64,000 nt of DNA from Parelaphostrongylus tenuis (taxonomy: Eukaryota > Nematoda > Chromadorea > Rhabditida > Metastrongylidae), in contig JAHQIW010001261.1 in assembly GCA_019055375.1 (NCBI GenBank), forward strand, positions 1 through 64,000, given 5' to 3'. Shown piece after piece: positions 11,711 through 25,953 of the stretch. The position numbers and the translations under genes were made by a program. Below the pieces are notes generated by a model. It saw only the letters and a program-made list of their open reading frames with translations. It ran no database searches and was not told where the DNA came from. Within the stretch, counting starts at the first letter, position 1, and every line of letters begins with the position of its first letter.

Positions 11711-13500
11711 TTTAAGAGAGACGAACAGCAGTCGTGGCAGGAGCTGGGAAGAGCATTTGCAAAGCCCACCAAGACTTCGCCGACTACAAGAATGAGATGA
11801 TTGCACTCCGACACCCAGATGAGACACTTGCAGCTTCCAGAAGGGTAATGGAGGGAATGATCTACCAGTGCTACTCGGATCTCTTCGCTAGCCATGTCTT
11901 ACCGCCATATAAATTGAAGGAGAAGGAATCTGCCGTTGCACCAGTTTTTCTTTCTAAAATCCGACATGCTATATTGTCGGTGAAGAACAGAACATCCGTT
12001 CCTGACACGTCTAGATCATAACACCTAAAGAACCTACCACCAGTTCTCTTCAACACCCTGGGTCGGCTCTCCACGTTACATGTCAGAATTTAAGGTTCCC
12101 AATCATTGAAAAATCAGCAAAACCGTGTTGTCGTTTGAAAAAGGGAGAGCTTTACAACATAGGCAGTTATCGCCCAATCTACTTGCTGTACGTTGTCTAT
12201 GAACTTTCACTTGAGTCATCCTAAACAGGATTGACAGAACGCTGGACGAAGAGCAGCTATGTGCGCAAGCACGGTTTGAAAAGAATTTAGTACCATAGAC
12301 GACATACACACGATCACAAGACCCATTGAACTTTTACGAGAGTACAAACAATCCCTCTGTCTCACTTTCATCGAGCTGAAGAAAACCTCTGATTCAACGG
12401 AAATAGAAGCAGTTATAGAGGCTCTAGATAACCAGGGCATCTCTACTTGGTACGTAACGATACTTCGTGGGCTATGTAAAGAAAAACAGAACCAAAATAC
12501 TGCCACTCTGCAACAATATTAATATTGACGTAAAAAGAGATGTTTGACAAGGCGATACCATTTCGTCAAAAGTAATCACTGCCACCCTCGAAATTGTCAA
12601 GCGAACATTAGAATGGGACGATATGTGAGTGAAAATTGACGGTCAACAAATAAGCCGTCTTCGCATTGCTCGTGATATCGGCCTCATAACACCAAGCGTC
12701 AGCCAAGGAGAAGGAATGTAGACCGGTTTCGACAACAACCATGGAAGGATTGGCTTCCAATCAAATCTAACGAAAACGATGTTCATGAGGAACGGATGGG
12801 TTTCGAATGCCCCATTCACACTCAACGGAACGAAAACTTCCGAATGCTCCAGTTACGTCTATCTAGGTCGTGAAATCAATATGATGAACGGCCTAGCTTC
12901 AGAGTTGAGCAGGAGGAAACGAGAGGCTTGAGGAGCGTTTGAGAGCATCGAGGATGTAGTGAAAAGGGCAAAGAACATCCCACTCCGTGCCCACCTTTTC
13001 GACTCGACGATTATCTCTGCCCTAACGTATTCATCAGAAACCTGGTCGCTACGTAAGCAGGATGAAAGATCACTTGGCGTTATTGAACGCGCAGTCGAAA
13101 GGTCGATGCTAAGAGTATTCCGTATCTCGCAACGAGAGAAAGGACCCCTAATTTGGACCTACATCAGCGACCAAATTCAAGACGCCGCTCTACACGCCAG
13201 GATATCGAAAATAACTTGGGCCGGACATGTGATGCGCTATAACGACAACCGATGGACGAGAGCAGTTACCGACTGGATGCCTTGGAAAATCAAGCGCTCT
13301 ACAGGAAGACCACCGAACCGATGGTCCGATTTTGAGAAAAGACTAGAAGAAAGATACGATGATCAGCGAATCCTTTGAGCGAGGAGGATCCACTGGCCTA
13401 CTCTTGCACACGATAAGAAAAAGTGGATGTGTTGCTTTTGCCCGCTCGAGTCACTCAGCGATCAACGGGACGACAGATGATACAGGTGATGCAGGTGATT
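11711..13500 (+). mobile_element. RTE-type retrotransposon, 5'-truncated, decayed
   Basis: Starts near 11711 inside a phosphatase exon, without its endonuclease domain. It contains reverse-transcriptase and C-terminal regions typical of RTE. Readable pieces include FMRNGWVSNAPFTLNGT, SSYVYLGREINMMN, AKNIPLRAHLFDSTIISALT, LRKQDERSLGVIERAVERSM and WAGHVMRYNDNRWTRAVTDW. The metal-binding FADD motif is decayed to a form around IARDIG. The C-terminal part (12959-13378) is open for 139 codons, but upstream frames are broken. The 3' end carries imperfect TGATACAGG repeats, the tail type seen in other copies here. The 5' truncation is normal for target-primed reverse transcription. Confidence 0.8.
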
Positions 13501-16500
13501 CAAGAACGAAAGATGAATTCTGAATAGAAAGAATTTTCTAGATGCTTGAATTAGCTAAGAAATGAGAAAGTTGGAGTGCTGAAAGCTTTCAATTCCAAGT
13601 CCTCGTATCGCGTAGATAGTTCAAAATGAAGGAAAAGCAATAAGCATGTGAATTTAGGTATCTGCCAACCGCACAGTCACTTTCAAGCAGTTCACTAGGC
13701 AAACTTTAACGAGAAACATATACGGCTCGCTGCGAGACCAATGTCCTAGTAGACCTACAAATTCTGACCAACAAAGCCACTTAGATAAAACCATCACGAC
13801 TGTGAAGCTTCATATGGAAGCACTTGCTGAAGTGGAATCTTTGAGCAGTGAAACTGAAAAACGAGATTAATGTAGGATAACCCGATAGAATATCCCAATC
13901 ATAAAGTGCTGTCGCTAGCTGAGAGAAAGATTCCCGTCGATAAGCAAAATTATCTTAACATTTCTTTACTCCTGATCAAGAATGCGGGCAATAACAAAGC
14001 AGAAAAATGTTGGTAGGGAAATTTGCGTCATCTGCGCTCATCGATCAGTCACACAGACAATGATCTTATTGATTTTCACCTCGTCCGTCTACTAATTAAA
14101 GCTTCTGTTGCAGCTCACAAAAATATTTATCTCCCTGGAAGAACTCGAGTAACAATGCAACAACCTTTTTCTCTATCCATGAAGGCTTGTAATCATTTGC
14201 CGTAACTGCTAGGTGGAGCAAAAGGTTTCGGGAAAATTTTGGAAGCTCCAACCTCCGATAACCTTGTGCTCCTTTTTTTTGATAGTTTTGTATACATTGA
14301 CCTAGCTCACTAATTTCAGCTCCAAAATGCGTATTGAGAGGCTTGATGTCCATGTGTTAATCCTCACTTAATAAAAAAAGGCTTAACGATTTATAAAGCC
14401 ATTGATTAGATTGATGTGGGTGGAGGTGCTGGCATGGTGATAAAATGGACTGTAGGAGAATGGTTTAAGCCATTGAAAGAGCAGTTTTGACCTCTAGAAG
14501 GTGCTCTGTTCTGGCCGGCAGTCTGTTACGCACGAAAGTGATTTGTAGGCCGCTTTGGATGCTGAGCCTACATCAAGCACTCGCGATTTGGCTGAGGACT
14601 TGGTGATTCCAGGTGGATCGTTCAATAAAATCACCAATTTGAGTCTGTCCACAAGAAGCCTCGCCAAAATCTTCACAATCTCGCAATGGTGGTCTATACT
14701 TTTAAGAGAAATTGCTGTTGTTCTTCTTGTTAACTTGCACATAAAAAATAAATCTTCCTACAATTTCTCAAAACCTTTTGCTCAACCCTAATATTTTGCC
14801 TAACGCAGTCATGTTTTAGTGAAACTGCAACGATCAACAGGAGAAATTGCTGGGGAGAGAAGTGAATATTGTAAAATTGATATATTTCAACGTTGCGGGT
14901 GTCTCTGCCTTAGTCCAATCGTTTACAAGGAGTACGACGTGTGTCTACGAAACGGTCAAAGGAGTCTGTGAAACATGTAAAGGCAGCTCACTCAATCCAA
15001 GCATCAATGTACTTAGGAAATTTCGCTTACTAAGCCGAACACAATGACGATTTGGAACAAGAAAAAAAAGCACTCAGTTTACTTCAGGCATAGAAAGCCA
15101 TCACACTACCGCTAAGTTCCATTGGGCGATCAGCGCTCAACTCAGACGATTGCACCCCTAAAGATGCCGATAATGGCACAGCACCATCTTTTTTAAAATT
15201 CATTCTTATTATATTAGAAACTTGGTAAACCTAGGAAGCGAGATCAAAGCAGTGACCACGTGCTAAAGGGTCACCTTTAGTTACTGTGCTAAATTCATCG
15301 CATTGCAATGTTAATGGATGAAATAGTTTGACACATGTTAAAACAAAGAACTCATGTTAAGGTATTTATTATTATTAATACTCTATCTGGTCCTTATCAC
15401 ATTTTTTCGCTATGTGTATCCCAGTACTTCTAACATTCAATTCACTTCTTCCTCTTCTCTGAACGTCGTTGAATAGTGGTAGAGCACGTTTCTTGCATCA
15501 TGAAAATAGCCTGGCTGCAGCGTTTCATAGGGCGTTCGTTGTTGACTACCGATGAGAGTCGGAAGGTGGGGTTCGCCTCCCCTCACGCTGCGACGAGCAT
15601 CACAACGGCTCGGTCACGTTCGCTCCTCCCAATGTCAAGATCTCTTCATGGAAACAAAAGGACTTCAAATGCAATAGCGTGATGATAATAGTGGGGACAT
15701 GTCTACATATTTTTTCAAATATGAGAATAACAAATGAAGTTGGTGTTTAAGTAGATAGTTATGCTCGGCGTAGTTCGAAGTGAAGTTGATCCCTCCCACC
15801 CCTCTTCAACACCTCTGGCAGTCAACAACGAGCGCACTGTGAACGCTCCAACCTCACAGAGATCCACAGAGGATTCACTGGTGGGATAATATAGTTAATG
15901 TTTCAGTGGCATTTTATTCTCTACAAGGAATGTAACTCTTTGTTGGAACTTTTATTATGGCTTTCTTTAGAATAAAAATAGAACGCTCACGTACCCACAG
16001 GATCTGCATTCTCCAAGAGAATGCTATATCTCTAAGATAATAACGTATTCAGAGCTCTTAGTATTCATTTTCATGGCTTAATCTTGAGGAGAATGCAACT
16101 CGTAAACAAGTATTTTACTAGGCGCAGCTTTACGAGGTCTTTTTAGCATGTAGCTGTTGTATGCGTAAAAGAACGTGCTATGGTCAATGTACAGAGCATT
16201 TCTTTGGTAAAAATTGCATATATTTTGCTTATGGTTTGTAGCGCATTTGACTAAATTGTACATTCTTTCCTGGGATATCTATTCGGCAATCAGTAACTTG
16301 TACAATCGGCCTTGCTAGAATTAAATTTTTAGTGAATGACTATCGATTAAAAGTTCACTTTTCCTGAAAAGTATTTGTATTTTTGAACAGAATCAGCAGT
16401 CAGTACGTTATCGAAAATAGTCAGCAGCCCGCATATAATCAGCAATCGATCACTTGAAACGCTAACATGAACCGCATCTAGAAGTTTTTCTAGCAATATC

Positions 16501-18617
16501 ACGAACATCTGCAACATTTTCATTTTCTTCTGTTTTCCTTTGTTATAGACTCTAAGTAGGGGAAATGCTAATATACCGGTTTTTAGTGCAGAGGTGATTT
16601 CTTCCATCTTGCATGTCATTCATAGGGCTCATCTAGAAAACTACCTACAAGACGTCTGAGCGCTCTGAGTGCTTTGCCTGCACTTGCGTGCACCATCACA
16701 TCTTTTGTGTGTCCGCGTACATCAGTTCGCACACCTGCACATCGCCTACCGTATGATGAGATTCTGCACGACAGCACCTCCTTTGAGCACTTGCCAATCA
16801 TCTCTTCATCTTCCCACCTACTTCGTTCTTAATCCTCTCAGTCACTGCTTCCTGGACTAGCACCTGACAAGTTCGTTGATATGCATGCCGTAACGGCCTT
16901 ATCACTCACCTACATAACGTCACTGACTGCCAGCAGGATCTCAGTTCTTCCATTGAAATATTTCCTCGGACACGTTCGTTCTCACAACTTGTATAATTAG
17001 CAGCATTACAATAGCGCGCAAAGAGTTGACTCGCATTGCTTGAAGTTTTTTGGCATAATCGAGAGCGGTACTCGTAAATGGTGGATGACGAATCAAGAGA
17101 TCTTCAATGTAGTTACAGACCTCCAAAACCCCTTGCCCGTGGCGGCAATGAATTCAATTAAAGAGGTGGGAACTGATCGAAGTGCAAAAAATTTTCGTGA
17201 GGACATTAAGTAGACAGAAATGCGTAGAGCACATGAATTATTGCGCGTGTCCAGTGATTAATGTCTTCGCAATAAATAATGATTTTTCAAAACACATAAA
17301 TAGAGCTTTTCATACCTCGGTCGTTATCGCCAAAATGTACGTAAGCCACTGACGTACCTACCCCCTAAAGGCTTAAAACACTCTCGGAGCCAATATTACA
17401 TGTGACTGTTTTATGTTTGAGCGGCAATGTTCAAAGTTCAGATTATGTGGTTTTCTGTTATGAATATCGTAACCAATGAGAAGCAGCAACAGTACATGTC
17501 AAGTAATGTTAGTTGAAAAATGTTGTGTAGCATTGTTGGATGCACAGAATAACGAGTTGTTACGGATAATCAGTGCTTTGTTGCATGAACTGTTTAGTAT
17601 AAATTTCATGTAAGTCGTTATTTAATGAGCAATAAACTCCACGACTCGACTTCCTCTAGCGAGATCATAAAGGAATGTGCAAACCATCTGCTTCAGTTTT
17701 ACCTGTCGTACTGCACCAAAGTGAAGGGGCTTTTCGGACAGACAAACAGGGTCAGAATCGCTGAGATTTAATGCCATCGACTAAGTACTCAAAGTCTGGG
17801 GCAAACGAAAAAATGCGCGTCGATTGCGGAACGAAATTTATTTTCGCTGCAAGGAGTTATCAATCGCCAAAGAATCAACTATTGAATGACTACCAAGCCT
17901 GAGAAGAAAAAAGAAATAAGCTTTGTTCTTGAAAGGTTGAGAGATGGGTTCCGATAAGCGATAGTTGCCCACAGTGTTCAAAAACGGTAGAAAACATAAT
18001 ATTTTGGTTAATATTTTCGTGAATATCTGGCTTTCTTCTTAATACGCGGGGTTTTAGGAGGAAGCGCTGTCATTCTCCGTAGCGCAAAAAGCTTTATCGA
18101 TGTCTCTTCTATCAAATTTTATCATTTACTGTTGAAGAAATTTCTTTTAGTGACGATGAAAATCCAAATTTCGTTAGGAAACTACCACATCGTTTTTGCA
18201 GGCGCTGCGCTCGCTCACGTAAGATCTCAACGTCGTTGCCAAGGGATTAATGAAGGCATTTTCGAAATTGCAAATCATGGATCAAAATATGGCTAAGAGA
18301 AAGTAAAATCATGGGCCTCGGTAGATTGCAGGTGAGCTTACAAAAAGAGCATTTGTAAGTCGAATGATTACCTGAGTTTCGCAGTTTTAATCATATCTAG
18401 GCCTCGCTAAGGTTGTACCAGATTGAGAAAAAAGCACCACAACACCCACAACCCCTGGGACATTTTCAAATTCTATGTTATAATCACATAGTGCGGTTTA
18501 CTGCAGATTCATGGGAATTCCTCAGAAATATTTCCGTAAGAAAGTTACATAGCAGCGATACGTTGAAAATGAAGTACCTGACATTGATACGCTCTTTCAT
18601 TAGTTCGGTGGCAAACC
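13501..18617. other. Long stretch without a supported gene
   Basis: The only coding-like pieces are a plus-strand frame of about 60 codons ending at TAA 13868-13870 (with TTVKLHMEALAEVESLSSE) and a broken frame around 14940-15200 (KESVKHVKAAHSIQASMYLG, NSDDCTPKDADNG). They could be exons or relics of one unknown gene, but I recognise neither. Short frames at 14023-14353, 14494-14791, 15476-15682, 16347-16860 and 16941-17126 have no motifs. No RNA gene is seen. Confidence 0.35.
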
Positions 18618-18960
18618 TCCCACTGTAAAGATGACTAGGAAAAACTTTGATGAATTGGAGGGTCGAGGTCTTGCCGAACTCATCCCACAGTTCAGATGCT
18701 GTGGCGTCTGATTATAATCCAGTTCAGCTCAACAGAACATTTCTTGCATGAACAGAGTACGAGAAATTATATTGAGTTGAAGAGGCATCTCAGGAACTAT
18801 TTGGATACAAAATCCAATGTATGACGATTTTGAGCTAATTCGGAAGCTCGCATATCATTGCCATGAATCGCCGATGTGATGGCTTGCATTTTGAAAGATA
18901 ATTATTGTTGTTTTGAACGAAATTTATGTATAATCTTTGAATTTACAGAGGGTGGTAAGA
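18618..18960 (+). mobile_element. Possible mariner transposase C-terminal remnant
   Basis: A broken plus-strand reading gives MTRKNFDELE, then SSDAVASDYNPVQL and VEEASQELFGYK with several frameshifts and stops. The order and spacing resemble the end of mariner transposases (TR-K-DEL, PYSPDLAPSDYHLF, then a helix). The match is imperfect, so this is tentative. Confidence 0.35.
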
Positions 18961-19835
18961 AATTTTTCCATAACCCAATGTACAAAATCACCTCACTATG
19001 CTGGCAAAGAAGAATTTGAAAGTTCTATTATGAGAGGCTACGCAGTTCTTTTAATTTTGAAGATGATTGTGCCTATATTGTTGCATATGTAATAATCTTT
19101 GTAATATTTTTTCGTGTGTTTAGGCATTTTTAATCATTACTGTTTACGATTACGTAAGGTTGCTAGGTTCCGAATTTTTATGGCAACACCTCATGTGTCT
19201 ATATGCAATCTCCAATAACTGGAATGACAATCTTTCTGGTTCAAGAATTTTTCTGTATCCTTCTGAAAACGAACGAGCAATGGCGTTCACCTGTAGTTTT
19301 CTACACTAAAAGAAACAATTACCACTGAAAGTTGAATTCCACATCGGAAAACTCAACCAATTCGTGATGACGTCGAAATTCCTTCGACTACAAGGACGAC
19401 GTTCATTGCCAGCTCTGTCGAACACGTCAACTTAATGTTCACCAAACGAAGTGGCCATATTGAATAAAAGCCTTCTCCTTTTGACAAAGTTTTCGCTCAA
19501 TGATTTAATTGAATTTTATGTTTTTTTCGCTATTATCTACCATCTGCTATGCTCTACCCGTAACATTTATTTAACTTTCTGTGCCCTTTCACGCATTTGA
19601 AAATCATCAATTCGTGCTGTGGTGAAAAGTCTCGCCTACTACGATTGAAATCTCTTTTGAAAGTGGATGCCATAATACCCTTTTCATTGTTAACAATCGT
19701 CTAAAAGAAAATTCCTTTGCTCGGCAGAGTAAGGGACGTGAAAAGATAAGTCCATACATACTTCCATGGTGCGCGAAAAAGCCCAATTTATTCAGCTGCT
19801 TTAATAGTAAGAAAAATAATTCATGAACAAATCTT
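18961..19835. other. Non-coding, nothing recognised
   Basis: AT-rich sequence with no supported exon, RNA gene or repeat. Confidence 0.4.
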
Positions 19836-20665
19836 TCATTTAGTTGAAAAAATAATAGCGTTTAGTAGAACAGCAGTTATACCATAGCTATGATTTCTTC
19901 CTCCAGCGTGGACCACACGGTGTAATCCAACGGGTTGAGATCCGTTGAGATTGGCAGTCAAATGTCGTTGCTCCAAAAGCCTGAACACAGCTCTTGACAG
20001 ATAGTGATGGCTGAGCAGACTGAGTACCCAAGACACCAGTTCTGCGCAAGCGTAAATCCGTTGACGACAAAGTTTTAATAACTGCAAGATTCCAGTGCGC
20101 TCCTTAAGACTGGCTGTTGATAGCTGACAGCGTTGAATTTCACGTTTCTGTCTGCCGATGAAGAACAACGGCAACCTTACGGTGGCACAAGCCGTCCCAG
20201 CCCATCACAGAGTCCGCAAAATGGCTGTGGCTAATGGTTTTTGCTACTGCGGACTTCACTGGCGTTTTCTTTTGAAAGCACGTCGATTCTGGTGATTGTG
20301 GAGTGATTCGACCGCAAATATCTTCCTATCCGTAAAGAACACCTTTGACAAACGAGCATTATCTATCAAACAAATCATTCGGCGAGCCTTTGAAGGCCAT
20401 TTTTTCTTCTTTTTTCTTCTAGATAGTGAAGACGACGACATTGTAACTGCATAGTTTTATTTTCCTTTTGAGAATGTTTCGGGGGCTCCACTCTCCAATT
20501 TTAAGTTTCCTGGACCATTTTGCGCATCGCATGCTTCGGATTTCATTGAATCTGGCAGCAGATGTTCCGAATGCTTTTCGGAGTAGACACGGTGGTTGGG
20601 CAACACTTGCAAGGACGGTCGGAGAACCCTGAAGTCTCTTTGAAACGTTACATGGTTCTGCAGAC
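19836..20665 (-). mobile_element. mariner-family transposase remnant
   Basis: Minus-strand pieces follow the order of a mariner transposase. GRP and NPKHAMRKMVQE near 20640-20500 match the second helix-turn-helix region. KVFFTDRKIFAVESL with HNHQN follows near 20345-20290, where FTD holds the first catalytic Asp. Next comes a decayed form of the SVMVWGA and LLFVD region near 20220-20150. Last is STDLNPLDYTVWSTLEEEI near 19955-19890, matching PDLNPLDY with the last catalytic Asp. Several stops and frameshifts separate these, so it cannot encode an active enzyme. I did not find clear terminal inverted repeats. It is unrelated to the piece at 39440, which belongs to a different mariner lineage (SPDLPLSNY). 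Confidence 0.75.
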
Positions 20666-20759
20666 ACTTGATGTTCTGAAACCACTCATTTTTATCAATA
20701 TCGACCGCTTTCGCACCCGTTTTGTTACTATCAGCATTTGTAAAAAAAAACATACACAC

Positions 20760-22260
20760 TAAGATTGCAGAAATACAGTTTATCAGAAATTTTGTGCTTC
20801 CTGTATATGGTTCGTTGTACTGACTCTACATGTAAGTCATGCTCAGCTCACGTTCCTGCAAACGACTTATTATGCTCAAGTTTGGAATGATTTCGCAGCT
20901 TGTTTAACCACGCAGGAAACTAAACTTTTAGATCCGACAATGTTTGAAATTTACGACATCGAGAACTCTTCTTTGCCCAATCAAAAGAACTAGTGCTAGC
21001 GAGAACTCGACACTTTTGCCTAATTCATCACCCGTTTATTGAACACCTTCCATAGCTACATCGACTCAGTCGTCAGGACCCAATGGTGTTCATCGAAGGA
21101 AATCTCTGTTCAGAAAATATTGGTATGAACTCGAATGACAAAATCAATAGTGAGATAAGTTCTGCGCAATTCACATAATTTGATGAGTATTCTACTGAGC
21201 TGTTGTGTTGGATAACTGAAATGTTGGATAAAGTAGGCTACAAAGATTATCTGACTTTACACTGATGACGGGAAACCGTACATGCAACAAAGAAATATGA
21301 ATAAATATGAATGCGCAATTTCGCCAAATATCACTTCTAAACCTTGTGCTTTGTTTTCGTCCTTTTCTTCTAATGATCGTTACCGTACCACAGATCACCT
21401 TTCGGTGAGTTGAATGTATCCACGTATTTCAGCTGTGAATTGAAACTATCTCCGAAAATAACTCTATGAAGCAACAAGACAAATGTAATAGGCATTTTTA
21501 TGGATCATCTTTGTAAAGTGCATAGATCCTCTGAGTCAAATATGTTTTCACTAAGATCGGTAATACCTGTTGTATCTTTGGCTTAGAATTAAAGACTGCA
21601 CAGAGTGCAGTGACTATGTTCATAGACTAGGTAAACGATTCTAATTAGAACGGAGATGATTTGACGGGACCCTGGAAAACTTTAGTAGCGAAGATCTATC
21701 AATCATCTTCAAGTGATGAATTTTTTGTTCTCTATTTCACTGCTTTTCCGTCTGTGTTGTGATGTCGTGATTGTGTACAATAGAACCAATGCAACCAATA
21801 AGTTGTGACAAAAATTTTCGTTAGGAAAAATTTTGTCATCTGATAGACGGACATCAGTCCTCGTTCTCGTTCTTGAGGACTGTTGTTTCTTGTGTAGAAT
21901 TTGATGCGCAACCAACCTTTTTACCACATATTCTTTCGCGACAATAGGTAGTGAGCAATATATTTTCACAAGGTTTTGATACATACCGAATTTATTGTTA
22001 TTTGCTGCAGACAAAATTTGAAATAATTTGTGAGAATGTTGTAAGCCTTTTCGAGGTTGATACATCGGTGGCTTGCGTACGTGCGTGACGTTTTCACAAA
22101 CTACATTGAATGTTCATGGGTAGGTTTAGAGACAGACGGTTGGAAGAAATTAAAATACTGGGTATTGAAACAATGACAGAATCAAATTATAACAAAGCAA
22201 AAAACAAGATTGGATAATAGTATGGCTCAGCCTTTCCTCATTGTGAAGATGTTTCGCCAC
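20760..22260. other. No supported gene
   Basis: A minus-strand frame at 21709-22065 (118 codons) has no recognisable motif and no splice context. The rest is AT-rich with no repeat that I could match elsewhere in the window. Confidence 0.35.
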
Positions 22261-22499
22261 TGCTATGCTACTCGATACCACGGATCTCTCTCTTTGAGGG
22301 ATCTAGCCCGGTTGACCGCGGAGCACGTGGCACGTTTCCAAGTGGTGGACAGGGGAATAAACGCGAACCAAAAGCGAACGTGGGCGCCTTCCGTGAGTTT
22401 AGAGCCTAGCAAGCTATACGTTGGGTATATGCTAAAAACAGTAACAATTATGGGCCTCATTCCCCTCACCCCGAAATAGCCCCTGGTGCAGTAGCGCCA

Positions 22500-25370
22500 G
22501 GTAGGACGAGTGCGGAGAGGCTGCTGAAATATTGACGATGTGTACCTACAATGCAAGAGCACTTGATCACAAATAAGCTGTAGAAGATCTATTGATTCGA
22601 GCAAGAAGGATAACGCACGACGTCCATGGCCCTGACTGAGGCGAGAAGCCGCCATCCTTTTTACGTTATTTATGAACCGGAGAAGAATTGTTTCTTGGTA
22701 TATGCGATGGTAGAGGTGTAGGCAGCGTTGGCGTCCTATTAAATCGAATTTGACCATGAACGTCAAATCGTTTGAACAACTAACAACACGTTTCGGAAGA
22801 TTACTGTTAAAACGATGGGGTTCGATGCCCGCTTTGACCATCTTCGATGCTTAATCGCCAACATCAAGCTATGACAAAGACTAAATCGAAGCATTTTATA
22901 TGTTCCTCGAAGATTCTTCAGAGAAGGCCATAACTTCTTCAGAGTCAATATTGGAGATCTTAACGCTAAAAGTGGACCTAGAAGGACGTTTGAAGGACTT
23001 CACATTGGGATTCACGGACTAAAATGGAATGAACAGGGTGAGATGCTATCTGCGTTTATTATGACGACCCAGACCATCCATGGTAATTCACAATTCCAAA
23101 AGTCTCACTTTCAGCGGTGGACGTGGGAGTCTCTTAATGAAGAGTACCATAACAAAATAGGACCACATCTTGGTAAATCGACAGTTTTACCTGACCGATG
23201 TCGCTGTTGTTTATATGTTCTACAAGGGACCAGACCATCGCCTAATTCGCGCAAAGATCCGTTTTTTTTTTGCGGAAACGAGAGAAAGCCGCTAAGTTCA
23301 AACAGCGAAGTCCCAGAATTACCATAAACTGGTATGTATTGAAATCACTAGTCTGCTCCTGAGAAGATATCGTTACCGACAACGTCGACGAAGATTACGA
23401 TTGGCTCATTAATATCTTCACGTTACCGCTATGAAAGCCGGGAGTCCTAAAGAAAGCGGAAAGACGCTTGTCTCCGCAAACACTCGAGTTGATACGTCAA
23501 CGTGAAATCTTACGAGCTACAGGCAATAACCTCACGTCCGAACTTGCGAAACGCTGCAGAGAAGCGATAAAAAAAGATCCCAAAAAGAGGAGCAGCAGTT
23601 ATGGCAGAGGCTGCAGAAGCTGGAAAAAGCATTCGCAAAGCCCAGCGAGGCTTCTCCAATGATAAGCCAAGATGATTGCACTCAGACACCCAGATGGGTC
23701 ACACTTACAGCTTCCATAAGGACAATGGATAAAATGATCCAGCAGTACTACTCGGATCTCTTCGCTAGCCATATTCTCTTACCGTCATATAATTTGAAAG
23801 AACATGAACCAGCCGTTCCACTTGTCTTCCCTTCCGAAACTCGACATGTTAATCGTCGGTGAACAACGGAACAACACCCGGTCCGGGCAGGATCAGACCA
23901 GCACACCTGAAGAACCTACCGCCAGTTCTCATCAACAGCCTGATTCGGCTATTCATTCGCTGCCTGACAAAATGCAAGGTTCCCAAGCAATGGAAAATCA
24001 TCAAGACCTTGTTGTTGTCAAAAAAGGAAGACCTTCACGACATAGACGATCATAGTCCAATCTGCCTCTTGTCCGATGTCTATAAACCTTTCACCCTAAA
24101 CAGGATTGGCAAAACACTAGACTTAGGGCATCCACGCAATTAAGCAGGATTTCGAAAAGGGTTTAGTATGATAGACCACATCCACATGATTACAAGACTA
24201 ATTAATGTTACACAAGAGTACAAAATACCGCTGTGTACCACTTTCATCGATCTGAAGAAAGCCTTTGATTCAGAGGGAACAGAAGCGGTTATAGAGGCTC
24301 TGGATAACCAGGGCGTCCCTACTCAATACATAATGACTCTTCGTGAGCTATATGAAGAGTACGTTCAAAATATCTCCATTCTACAACAATTTCACCATCG
24401 ACATAAGAAGAAAGGCTCGACCAGGCGATACAATTTCGTCAAAACTATTCACTGCCTCCCTCTAAAACGCTATGCGAACATTAGAATGGGAAGCCATGGG
24501 AGTGGAAATCGACGGTCGACAATTGAACCACCTTCGCTTTGCTGGTGATACAGTCCTTATAACAAACATCAGTCAAGCGGAATGAATGTTGACCGATTTC
24601 AGCAACGCCTTTGGAAAGACTCGTCACTAAAAAATCTAACGAGGACGATGTTCATGAAAAACGGATGGGTTTCGAATGCTCTACTTACGCTCAACGAAAT
24701 GAACATTTCCGAATGCTCCAAATGTGTATGTCTAGGTCGTGAAATCAACATGATGAACGACCTAGTTCCAGAGTTGAGCAGAAGGAAACGAGAGATTTGA
24801 GGAACGTTTGAGAGCATCGAGGATGTAGTGAAAAAGGTCCAAGAACATCCGACACCGTGCCCACCTTTTCGACTCCACCATTATCTCTGCCGTAACGTAT
24901 TCGACAGAAAACTGGTCTTTACGTAAGCAGGATGAAAGATCACTTGGCATTATTGAGCACGCAGACGAAAGTTCGATGCAAGGAGTATCCCGTATCTCGC
25001 AAATGAGAAAAAGGATCCAAAGTTGCGGCCTACGTAAACGATCGAAGATCAAAGGCGCCTTTCTACACTCCAGGGTATCGAAAATAAGGTGCGTCGGACA
25101 CGTGATGCGCTTCAACGACAACGAATGGACGAGAGCCGTTACCGACTGGATTTCGCGGGACTTCGAGAGCTCTAAAAGAAGACCACCGACCCGCTGGTCC
25201 AATTTAAGCGCGAAAACCGTAGAAGAAAGATATGATACTTAAGGAGTGAAGAGGTCCTACATGGCTACTCTTGCACGCTATAGGAAAAATAGGAGGTGAT
25301 GGTGGTGCCTGCTCGAGTCACTCTACGATCAACGTTGTGACGGGTGACAGGTGAGAGGTGGCAGCTGACC
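22500..25370 (+). mobile_element. RTE-type retrotransposon, nearly full length, decayed
   Basis: The endonuclease domain starts near 22538 (MCTYNARALDH, ELFLGICDGRGVGSVGVLL, then pieces around NSQFQKSHFQRWTWES). The reverse transcriptase begins near 23470 and includes TFIDLKKAFDSEGTEAVIEA and a decayed metal-binding box LRFAGD (FADD expected). The C-terminal region includes FMKNGWVSNALLTLNE, CLGREINMMNDLVPELSRRK and HVMRFNDNEWTRAVTDWI. Many stops and frameshifts interrupt it. The endonuclease part matches the minus-strand fragment at 1-340. The tail near 25340-25366 holds degenerate CAGGTGA units. A long minus-strand frame over 22263-22841 is antisense to the endonuclease and not a gene. The 22263-22479 plus-strand frame may be upstream sequence of the element. 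Confidence 0.8.
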
Positions 25371-25379
25371 CTTCAAAGA

Positions 25380-25640
25380 AGCGGTCTTTCCGGAAAATAA
25401 GCACAAGCTCGGAATCGCTATGTCGTGCACTATCGAGTGATCATCAATATAAATCAAGAGCTCTGTCCTTCGGGAAATAAACGTGTGTGAAACGCAAGTT
25501 TACTTTTCACTGAAGCGTTATGAAAAGACTTTTTCAAAAATGGTTGCGCAGTGTCTGGTTAAAAATTTAGGCTTTCAGATGTTTACTGAAACTACCATAG
25601 AAATCCTTGTTCATGGGGTGGGGTCGTTTCTTTAATCCGT
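25380..25640 (+). repeat. Fragment of dispersed non-coding repeat R1
   Basis: Shares with the 40.7-kb and 60-kb copies the order: GCGGTCTTTCCGGAAAATA, a TCGAGTGAT box, AAGAGCTCTGTCC, GTGTGAAACGCAAGTTTAC, then GCTTTCAGATGTTTACTG. It directly follows the RTE 3' end. Confidence 0.5.
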
Positions 25641-25953
25641 GCCATCTAACGGAGAAGTACCGTCATTCAAATCTTCCAATACCGGACATGTAATCTATCC
25701 AAGCTCTTAAAAACTTGGAGAGCATTTGCAAATCGATCGACTGCGTACAGGTTTGAAAGGCAATCTGTACCAGGATTAGTTTAATCATAATCCTTGCGTA
25801 TTATTTTTTTAACATTTTAACAGCGATTTGAGCAATAATATCTTTGTATGACATGCATGGATTAAAATTTATTGATCGTCCATTGCAGTGCAAAGTAATC
25901 ATGTATTACGTGACAGAAAGCCATAACAATGATGCCTATAATACTAACAGATT

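Noticed and set aside
16616..16860. Overlapping frames on both strands near 16.7 kb
   Set aside because: No homology, no splice sites and no codon pattern favouring either strand.
22263..22841. Longest minus-strand open frame near 22 kb (192 codons)
   Set aside because: It is antisense to the RTE endonuclease domain, which reads on the plus strand and matches the fragment at 1-340. The open frame is a by-product.
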